Part shown: positions 1 through 7,900 of the stretch, piece after piece
How the letters are laid out: every line of letters begins with the position of its first letter
Position numbering within the stretch: position 1 is the first letter of the stretch
NCBI GenBank assembly: GCA_024220525.1
Contig: JAMYWO010000260.1
Span: 3,741-16,740 of the forward strand
Direction: 5' to 3'
Length of the DNA stretch: 13,000 bases
From: Cochliopodium minus
Lineage: Eukaryota > Discosea > Himatismenida > Cochliopodiidae
The notes under the pieces: generated by a model
Told to the model about the DNA's origin: nothing
What the model saw: the letters and a program-made list of their open reading frames with translations, nothing else
Databases searched by the model: none
Position numbers and translations under genes: made by a program

Positions 1-90
1 AGAGAAGATGTCTTCAACTGAATTAATCTTTTCCAGCATTTCTTTGATGGTAAAATTTTTTTTAATTTTTTTTTTTTTGTTTTCCAACAT
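1..90 (-). CDS. Possible N-terminal exon of an unidentified gene, cut by the left edge
   Basis: On the minus strand an ATG at 90-88 opens a frame of 30 codons that is still open at position 1. The product starts MLEN, has a lysine-rich stretch, then an amphipathic segment reading FTIKEMLEKINSVEDIFS. Like the confident exons in this window, the sense strand is purine-rich (GAA, AAG, AAA codons), which is the main reason for choosing this strand. No domain can be named from 30 residues. A competing reading exists on the plus strand: an open stretch up to 49, a GT..AG intron at 50-131 ending in tttttgcag, and an exon 132-197 ending in TAA. Both cannot easily be true; I prefer the minus strand only weakly. 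Confidence 0.3.
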   Translation of the reverse strand, partial: MLENKKKKIKKNFTIKEMLEKINSVEDIFS

Positions 91-134
91 CTCTTGAATC
101 TTCTCTTTCTCTTATTTTGTTCTTTTTGCAGAAA

Positions 135-168
135 GGCGATGTGGCGAAAATGGCCAAGCGACATCGCC
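135..168. repeat. GC-rich inverted repeat (8-bp perfect arms)
   Basis: The arms ggcgatgt (135-142) and acatcgcc (161-168) are exact reverse complements around an 18-base loop. It stands out because its neighbourhood is close to all A and T. It could form a hairpin in RNA, be part of a coding exon on the plus strand, or be a relic of a mobile-element end. Nothing in the sequence decides between these. Confidence 0.5.
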
Positions 169-197
169 AATTAATTCCGAGTTCGAATTTAAATTAA

Positions 198-609
198 TTT
201 TCAATTTAATTCTGAATTAAAATCAAAAAAACTTCAAAAAAACTTTAAAATAACTTTTTTTATTTGAATAAAATAATATTTCAATAATAAAATAAAATCG
301 AATAATTTTTTTTAATTTATTTAAAGACTAGGATGAGAGAAAATTTTTAATTATTTGGCTGAACCCAAACTGATGATAAATGGTGAAATTCAAAAATGAT
401 GGTAAATAAATAAATTTTTTTTCTTATTATTTGTAAAAAATAAAATTTGATAGAATATCACAAATTCAAACTATATATTTACCACAAATTCGAATGATTT
501 TACAATTTTTTTGTTGGTAAAAAAATAAAATATAACTTTTCATTTTTTCAAAAAAATCCAAAAAAAATAATTTAATAATATAATATTTTTTTTAAAAAAA
601 AAAAATAAG
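198..609. other. AT-rich stretch upstream of the transposase, no gene seen
   Basis: This 412-bp stretch is almost entirely A and T and has no convincing exon. It should contain the transposase promoter and the left end of the hAT element, but no clear terminal inverted repeat can be fixed. The nine-base word cacaaattc occurs twice close together (near 459 and 482), which could be a subterminal repeat of the element or chance. The A-run directly before the ATG at 610 is the kind of leader also seen before the ATG at 4977. Confidence 0.5.
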
Positions 610-2844
610 ATGGAGAATAACACTAATTATTTATCACCAAACGATTTAGTTGATGTTGTCTCCCAAATTCTCTCTCAAAGTGGATACCAATTAAATCATA
701 ACAATATTACAAGTTCACCAGTTACTCCTTTTGTACAAAGACCAAGATCATCATCGCAACCAATCTCACCCACATCTGAGAGTTCCTCGATTGAATCTCC
801 AAGAATACCTTTTCAACTAGGATCTCCTGTTCCTATTCCGTCTCCAACTAATCGCAAGTCACCAAGAAAAAAGAGGCAGCTGGACAATAATAATGGAGAT
901 TTACAAAATAACTTTCAAATAACACCAAGAAGTAGAGAAATTTTGGAGATCCATGAGAACAATTTACCCATTATCCAAAGCAAAAGTAATCCAGTTAATA
1001 TGCAGAAGTGGATCGAGTCTACCAGCACTCATAACATAGTCTTGATCTGTCAAAATGAAAGTGGTTATTTTTTCCGCTGTCTACCTTGTGGAAGTACTCT
1101 TTCAGGTGCTGTAAAAACACATTTGACCCAACACCTCAAAACTGTGGTTCATAAGGATAGTTTAAAGACATATGAATCATTGAATAAACTTCCTTTTGAG
1201 CATAATTTAAAGGAGCAAGAGAAAACAAAAATGCGAATGATGATAGTTTGTATTCACACTGGACTTTCCTTCTATTCTGTTACCGAAAACAGAAAGATTT
1301 TGCAATTGATCATGTCAAACCACGGCCACTTGTCTTCAGACCAAACTACCATCACCAATTTCTTACCAGTACTTTACTACCACTTGGTAAAATGTGTCAA
1401 AGACTCAATTAGAGAGTATTGTTTGAAAATGGGGTTGCAGTTTGATGGTTCTCATTTCTGGGGTTACGAGATTGAATGTTTGTTGGCAAGAGTTAGACTT
1501 AACGGAAAACTTGTCCACTTTCTCCTAGAATTACTAGTGTATTCAAGGCACCCAAATTCAGATCAACTTTCGGATGGGATAGTTAGAGTTATGGAGTTTT
1601 TTGGAATTAAAGGAGACAATATTCAAAGCATCACCAGTGACAGAGCAGCTGTTTGCATTTCCACAAAACATAAATTCTTTGAGAAAATGGGAAAGTTGTT
1701 CTTTCTTCTCAATGATCCCATTCATCCCATCGATACTTGCATGAAAGAGATCTTTCAATTCCATCTTATCAAAGATGTTCTGAAAGCACTTAGAAAAATG
1801 TTAAAGTCCCATCACCTTTCAATTCACAATTCTCTTGAGCAATACGCTATCAAGCTAATCAATGAAGACACATACTGGAACAAAACAGCAACAAGCAGGT
1901 CCACAAGAAGCTGGAATGGTGACTACACTGTTTTGAAAAACTTGGCAAAAGCGTATCAATGCAAAGACGGTACAACTAGGACTCATTTTGTGATCATTTC
2001 CAATTGGGCCGAAGAGGAAGGAGATATCTCTGACAAAAAAGTAAAAAAAACAATCAAAAACTTTTTAAATCTCTTCAAGAAAGTTGAGTTAGAACAATAC
2101 GAGTTTGCAATCAAGTTGGTTGTTGAACATGTGAAACCTCTGTACGATTTGATCTTTTTCTTGCAAGGTAACTGCTACTCCATTGTTCATAAACTATTTG
2201 AGATGTGTGCCACCGTAAAATCAATCCTAAGAGCAAAAGATTTTCCTGAAAGTTTGAAGATCATATATGAAGACCACAGAAAATTTGTTTCTCCTTGGAA
2301 AAAAGGATATTTCTCCCACTTATCTGAAGTTAAAATTAAAGCATTATCTAGATTTGAATCTTTTGACAAAACAGATCTCTCAATAGTTGCATACCAAGTA
2401 GATCCACAGCAAGCGAAGAAAAATAGATGGAAGCATCCTTTCAAATTGGAACAATGGGAAGATATACTTGGAAGATTTCTTGAACCAGAGCAAGACATCA
2501 GACCAGATTTTGAGAAATATCTCAATAATGTAAAAGATGTCGAATTGCTTCCTGATCTGTTGAATTTTGAAAGAATGAATGAAAAAGAAAGATTCCATAG
2601 ATGGGTAGAAGAAGATCCAAGAAAATGGTGGATATCAAACATTGATCAATATCCTGTAATTGCTCCTGCTGTTTTAAAACTTTTGGATCTTTGTGTTGCA
2701 TCTGCAGAATCTGAAAGATGCCACTCTGCAACCAAAATACTCTTGAAACCTCAGCGATCATCATTTGCTCCTTCAATGATAAACATGTTGAGATTTGTCC
2801 AACATAATTTCCGCCATTTTTATCCACATTTTTTCGAAAATTAA
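610..2844 (+). CDS. hAT-family DNA transposase (744 residues, apparently intact)
   Basis: The product would cut and paste its own DNA element in the nucleus by an RNase H-like reaction. Residues 1-90 are Ser/Pro-rich and end in a basic stretch (RKSPRKKRQ, 82-90) suitable as a nuclear localisation signal. Residues 157-181 hold a BED-like zinc finger (C157, C160, then H171, H175 and H181). The RNase H-like core has acidic residues where this family has catalytic ones: D279 in QFDGSHFWGYE and D344 in SITSDRAA; I did not assign the third acidic residue. The C-terminus carries the hAT dimerisation signature: EEDPRKWW (W673, W674), YPVIAPAVLKLL, SAESERCHSA (E702) and QRSSFAP. There is one uninterrupted frame, unlike the intron-dense neighbours, and it is clearly richer in G and C than its flanks, in line with a mobile, possibly recently arrived, element. 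No stop or frameshift is seen. Confidence 0.93.
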   Translation: MENNTNYLSPNDLVDVVSQILSQSGYQLNHNNITSSPVTPFVQRPRSSSQPISPTSESSSIESPRIPFQLGSPVPIPSPTNRKSPRKKRQLDNNNGDLQNNFQITPRSREILEIHENNLPIIQSKSNPVNMQKWIESTSTHNIVLICQNESGYFFRCLPCGSTLSGAVKTHLTQHLKTVVHKDSLKTYESLNKLPFEHNLKEQEKTKMRMMIVCIHTGLSFYSVTENRKILQLIMSNHGHLSSDQTTITNFLPVLYYHLVKCVKDSIREYCLKMGLQFDGSHFWGYEIECLLARVRLNGKLVHFLLELLVYSRHPNSDQLSDGIVRVMEFFGIKGDNIQSITSDRAAVCISTKHKFFEKMGKLFFLLNDPIHPIDTCMKEIFQFHLIKDVLKALRKMLKSHHLSIHNSLEQYAIKLINEDTYWNKTATSRSTRSWNGDYTVLKNLAKAYQCKDGTTRTHFVIISNWAEEEGDISDKKVKKTIKNFLNLFKKVELEQYEFAIKLVVEHVKPLYDLIFFLQGNCYSIVHKLFEMCATVKSILRAKDFPESLKIIYEDHRKFVSPWKKGYFSHLSEVKIKALSRFESFDKTDLSIVAYQVDPQQAKKNRWKHPFKLEQWEDILGRFLEPEQDIRPDFEKYLNNVKDVELLPDLLNFERMNEKERFHRWVEEDPRKWWISNIDQYPVIAPAVLKLLDLCVASAESERCHSATKILLKPQRSSFAPSMINMLRFVQHNFRHFYPHFFEN

Positions 2845-2972
2845 TCGTCTATGTTTTCAAGATTTCAATAATATTAAAAAATATTTTAATCGAAATTTAG
2901 TATACTTAATTTTTTTTAGTAAATAATCCATTTCAATACAAAATAATCGAAAATAATCGTTAGCAATAGTTC

Positions 2973-3013
2973 TATCTTAGATAATTTTTTTAATATAATA
3001 TATCTTAGATAAT
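2973..3013. repeat. Direct repeat tatcttagataat, two copies
   Basis: The 13-base word tatcttagataat occurs at 2973-2985 and again at 3001-3013, 28 bases apart. The word is itself nearly palindromic. It sits about 130-170 bases past the transposase stop codon, where hAT elements usually have subterminal repeats; that role is inference. Confidence 0.6.
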
Positions 3014-3311
3014 ATGTATACTAATTTTGGGAAGGCCTGATATTATTGAAAAATAAAAAATCTAAAATGAATCAAAAAAAAAAAAAGAGAAAATAAAATC
3101 AAATGTTAATTTTTTAAAATCTATACCTTCCAAACAAGAAAAAAAAATAAAAAAATAATAATTTTTAAAAATCTTATTGAATAACAAATTTTCAAAATTT
3201 TTTTTAAAAAAATGATAAAAAATTTTAAAATTAATAAAAATAAACAAAATTAAATAAAATTAAAAAAAAATAAGAAAATAATTTGTGTTAAACAAAGAAA
3301 AATTAAATTAC

Positions 3312-3939
3312 CTTTTTGAATGAAAGTGAATTGAGAAGAAGCACAAATTTGAGTAACATTAGAAGAAATGAATGTAAATGTTGATAAATTTGTTTTATTA
3401 TTTATTCCTAATTGCCCAGAAATATTGAACCCTTAATAAATAAAATTTTAAATAAAACAAAGACATTATTTTTGAATCAAATTACCACATCCATACAAAT
3501 TTCCGTCATCTCAAAAAATAAAATAAAAATAAAAATAAATAAAATTAGAAATAAAAATTTAAAGAAAAAAATGATGAAAATAAAGAAAAATAAAGAAAAA
3601 CAAAACAATAAAATTACTTTCCAAATAAAAAGAATTAAGAACTCCCAAGGCAATAGATTTTATTTTTGGATTATTCATTATTTTAGTTGGTGTTTGCACA
3701 TTTGTTGTGTTTCCTGTTCCACATTGTCCAAAACCGTTATTTCCAAATGAATAAACATCTCCATTTTCTAAATTTTTTTAATTGTTAATTGTTAATTTTA
3801 TTTATTTATTTATTTTTTATATTAAATAATTATTATTTTTTATTTTTTATTTTTTATTTTTTTTTACTATTTTGTATTTTGAATTACCTTTCAAGAAAAT
3901 ATTATGTTGAGAGAAACAAGAAGTTGAGCTTTGTTTCAT
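3312..3939 (-). CDS. RCC1-repeat (beta-propeller) protein, truncated or partial
   Basis: Four exons join in frame on the minus strand: 3939-3888, 3767-3618, 3509-3486 and 3431-3312, all with GT..AG introns and all interrupted in phase 1. Together they encode about 115 residues of RCC1 propeller: NIFLKENGDVYSFGNNGFGQCG, a run ending in VLNSFYLENDGNLYGCG across two junctions, then GFNISGQLGINNKTN. The GQ(L/C)G turn and the SF-L---DG-LY-CG blade pattern are typical of RCC1. Exon 3 is only 24 nt. Full RCC1 propellers have about seven blades, so this covers only about two; after 3312 no further RCC1 exon is visible before the transposon. A possible last exon 3126-3062 keeps the frame and ends in TAG but is low complexity. 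The ATG at 3939 lies inside a blade, so earlier exons may be missing. RCC1-like proteins often act as GTPase exchange factors or scaffolds; the role here is unknown. Confidence 0.75.
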
Positions 3940-4511
3940 TTTTGAAATTCTTTTTATTTTAAAAAAAAATGTAAAAATTAAATTTTAGGAGAACAGTATT
4001 TTGTAAAAGATAGAAAATGGTGTTAATTTTTTGTAAAATTATTAGTTTTTTATTTTTTAAAAAATAATTTTGTGCTATTAATTATTAGATAAAAAAAGAT
4101 TCATCAAAATAAAAATAATAATAAATATAAAAGAAGCTATATTTGGTGCATCCTTTCATTAACAATTATGAAAATTGCTTTTTATTTTGTGGATAGCATG
4201 AGGGGAAATTTTTTTCTTTTTTAATATGTGTCTGGACTATAAAAAAAATCATTCATCTCTATATTGGAGATATAACTTCTAATATACAATTGATAATACA
4301 GTGATTCGCATAATTATGCAAATTATTTTTCCTTATAATCAAAAAACAATCATATAATTTATAATAAAAGGGATGTTTATAGATAATAAAATGTAGAAAA
4401 TTCAGATTTGTATGATTAGGTTGAGATATAAGAAAGGAATTGCATTTTTACCTCAAATAACAAACTCTTTTTTTTTTTTGATTTTTTTTTTATTTTTTGT
4501 AACGACAAAAC
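3940..4511. other. Intergenic AT-rich stretch, no gene seen
   Basis: Both strands were read for exons flanked by GT and AG and for RNA genes. Nothing convincing was found. It contains homopolymer T runs (for example about 4467-4499) and scattered short open frames. It separates the minus-strand RCC1 exons from the decayed duplicate that starts near 4512, so it probably holds the 5' region of the RCC1 gene if the start at 3939 is right. Confidence 0.5.
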
Positions 4512-4700
4512 AATTGAAATGATCTAATGAATTCAGGTATTGTATCTAATTTGTAATTTGGGAAAAAAAAAAGCAAAGAGGATGTTGAAAGAGAAAGATT
4601 ATCTCCAACTAAAGGGGAGAAATTCCTCTTGTTTCGATGAAATTAAATTCATTGTTGAAATATACGAAAGATTTTAATTCTGATACACTATTGCAATATA
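4512..4700 (+). pseudogene. Decayed copy of the 5' end of the ankyrin-Roco kinase gene
   Basis: This stretch aligns with 5015-5245 inside the first exon of the downstream gene. A 23-base block is identical (4577-4599 and 5089-5111, offset 512). Around it the words tattgtatct-att-gtaatttggg, atctcca and aaattcatt-ttgaatata recur in the same order with substitutions and small insertions or deletions. One extra base splits the match at gat(t)atctcc, and a deletion before the block shifts the frame, so it cannot encode the ankyrin-region peptide. It has no visible start or continuous frame. It looks like a tandem duplicate of the gene start that has decayed. Its right limit is soft; traces may go on to about 4870. 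Confidence 0.7.
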
Positions 4701-4976
4701 CCCCTTATAACACTATTTTCCTTTTGTTCAAGTGTTATATCCATTTTTGTTAGTAATTGATCTTTGATGATATTTGAAGAAAATGGAAAGGGTTGATTTG
4801 TTGTTGAAAAGATCGAATTTATACGTGAGATATTAAAAGATGTGAGTGAATATCAATCAACTTTATTAATATTTTCAATGCAGTTTGATAAATCAACCCG
4901 TTTTTATTTTTTATTTTGGTAAAGAGACTGGTCTTTTATCTCCAAAATAATAAAATTATTTTCAAAATAAAAAAAA

Positions 4977-7900
4977 ATGTTGAACAAAATAGTGAATACA
5001 TTGACAACAAATACGACTGAATTGATCTCATGGATGCAATCATTGTATCTCATTCGTAATTTGGGTTTCAAAGATATTGAAAAAAACAAGAGGATGTTGA
5101 AAGAGAAAGATATCTCCACATTAAGAAGCAGGAAGAACAATAATACACCATTGCATAAAGTATTTGTTGTGGAGAAATGCTTCAGTTTTGATAATATCAA
5201 ATTCATAGTGGAATATAAGAACGATATGAATGCAATAAACAATAAGGGAGATACACCATTTCATTATGCTTGTGAGAATAGGAATATAACGGTTGATATA
5301 TTGAAATATCTATTAAATAACAAATCCCAATTGAATATTAGGAATAAACGTAAAAAAATTAATAATTTCCTTCAAAATTATTCTTGATTAATTTCAAATT
5401 ATAAATCAGTATATCAATGTTTTGATCCCAATAATTTAATTTTTCATTGATTCTTCATATAATAGAAAATGAACTTCCAATTCACTTTGCATGTAGAAAT
5501 AAAAACATTTCTTTGGATATCATAAAGTTTTTAATTGAAAACAAATCACACATCATCCCCAACAGCAGCAACAACACTCCCTTACACTTTGCTTGCGAAA
5601 ACCTAAACGTGAACATGGATTTAATAGCGTTTCTGCTAGATAATGGAGCAGATCTGAATCACATCAATGATGCAAAAAAACTTCCGATTGATTTGCTTAA
5701 CATAAGAAACAAAAACAAATTTGTTTCAAACTTTTTGATCCTAAGCCATTTCTACTTAGAAGTAAAATATATTTCAACATCTTTTATTTATTTATTAAAT
5801 TTTTTTTTTTTTGTTTAGGTAAAAGAGAATGATAATATGATTAAAGAAGAAGGAGTGAACTATTTTGTTTCAGTCTCAAATTCATTGAAAGAAATCACGA
5901 AAGAAATTCTCAAGAAGAAGCTGGACAACTTCAACACCTTCCAAATCGAAAACATGAAAATAAACAAAGTCAAAATCAATGACAAAGAAGTGGACTGCTT
6001 CGATCTTTCTGAAAACATAAGAAATTTCACTAAAAAAATGAGTCTTGTCGATTCTTTCAAGAACTTGGTTAACATAAAGACGAATTCTTCGTATAGTATT
6101 ACTGATGTTGAGTTTACTCAAATTTCTATCAGTTTCGAGATTGAAATTCCCTGGGATGTATCTTTGGGTGCTGATTTTAGAGATGAGAATGATAATCATT
6201 ATATCATGGAAACATGTAATAAAATAATAAATAATAAATAATATTTAATCTTTTTTTTTGTTTAATTTGTTTGTTTAGGTAGTTTTAAAGATGGTAAAAT
6301 ATTCAATGGTAAAGGTATTAAATATGACCCAAATTTCAATATGATTTGGAATGGAGAATGGAGAAATGTATTATTTTTATTTATTTTTATTATTAAATTT
6401 GGATTATTTTTAATATTTTGATTCTTTTGTATTTTTTTATTTTTTTATTTTTTATTTTTATTTTCTATTTTATTTTCTATTTTTTATTATTATTAAATTT
6501 GGATTATTTTTAATATTTTGATTATTTTGATTCTTTTGTATTTTTGTATTTTTTATTTTTTAATTTTTATTTTTTATTTTTTATTTTTTATTTTGATTAT
6601 TTTGATTCTTTTGTATTTTTTTATTTTTTATTTGATAATTACTAAATTTTTTTTTTGTAAGGGGTTTGAATGGGGTGGAAATGGGAATTGTAAATGGAAA
6701 GAAACGGAAGATTTAATTTGGGATTTTGAAGGGAAATTGGTTGAAGGAAATCCAAGTGGATTAGTAAAACTCGAGAACAAAGAAAAGAACATCAACATCA
6801 AAATCAAATTTGAAAACGGAAAAAAAAGCGGTAAATCAATCTTAAACGACAGTGGAAAGGAGTTCTACGTATACTATGAAAATGGGATTGAAATCAATCG
6901 TGAGAGGACATTTCAAGGAGCTAGGATAATGGTAGTGGGTGAATATCTTCAATTAAATTTGAAATTTAAATATTTTAATGTCATTTTAAAATTTTTTATT
7001 TAAAATTTTCAATATTTTAGAATTTTTATATTTTAATCTCATTTTAAAAATTTCATTTTTTAAATATTTTAATGTTATTTTAAATTAAAATTATTTTAAT
7101 GTCATTTTAAATTTGTTATTTTAAATTAAAAAAAAAAAATTTTTAATAATAAAAAAGGTTGTGAAAATGTTGGGAAAACAAGCTTTAAAAAGAGAATCAC
7201 ATCCATCTCAAACCCAATCAAAAACGTTGATGCGTTGAAACAAGTCAAAATTAACAAAAGAGAAGAGGACATGACTCACGGAGTTGGTAAAAAAATATTT
7301 TTTAATTTTTAATTTTTAATTTTTAATTTTTTTTTATTTTTATTTTAAATTTTTTTTTAAAAATAAATAAATATTGTTTCAAAGACATTACAAAGTGGGA
7401 AGAAGATTCAACACTTTTTAGTATGTGGGATTTTGCAGGCCACGAAGAGTATCATGTTGCCCATTCTTTTTTCTTCAGCAGTGGATGCATTTACATTCTT
7501 TTGTTTGATTGTTCTTTGGAACTTGATGTCATAATTGGAGAAAATAAGTTGTTATATTGGCTTCATTTTTTGAGTACACAAGTAGGAAAGAATGCAACGT
7601 AAAATTTCATCTTTTTTTAACTTATTTTTAACTTATTTTTTATTTTTATTTAATTTTTATTTTTATTTTTATTTAGTGTTATTCTTATTGCAACTAAATT
7701 GGATTTACTCGAAAAAAAATATGAAAAATCAATCAATAAATTCGAAGAAATAAGAAAGAGAATGATTCAAATTGATGACTGTAAATAATTTGGCAATTTT
7801 TTAATTATTTTATTTTTTAATTTTATTTTAAAAAATGTTTAAATTATATATTTTTTTAATTTTTTATTTAATTTTAGTGATTAAAAAAACGATAGAGATA

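Larger units (their letters stand above)
279..3051 (+). mobile_element. hAT-type DNA transposon, approximate extent
   Basis: A hAT transposase gene implies a surrounding element. Its ends are not resolved. The only candidate terminal pair I found is an 11-bp inverted match, tttcaataata at 279-289 against tattattgaaa at 3041-3051, which is weak in such AT-rich DNA. No clean 8-bp target-site duplication is visible beside it. Between the stop codon and 3051 there are several taatcg words and a 13-bp direct repeat, which would suit subterminal transposase sites. Treat the coordinates as a search interval. Confidence 0.3.

Noticed and set aside
1558-2827. Several open frames of 60-150 codons on the minus strand inside the transposase gene
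   Set aside because: They lie antisense to a well-supported hAT transposase, show no domain motif, and are expected by chance opposite a coding frame.
3412-3750. A 112-codon plus-strand open frame
   Set aside because: It is antisense to the RCC1 exons and is mostly Lys/Asn/Ile from A-rich intron DNA; the minus-strand reading gives clear RCC1 motifs with consistent splice sites.
4904-5242. A 112-codon minus-strand open frame opposite the first ankyrin exon
   Set aside because: The plus strand encodes recognisable ankyrin repeats; the minus frame is hydrophobic low complexity with no motif.
6518-6660. Hydrophobic N-terminus resembling a signal peptide or membrane segment before the MORN-like region
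   Set aside because: It is translated T-rich intron DNA. The exon begins at 6662 after an AG, and joining to 6367 continues the repeat pattern.
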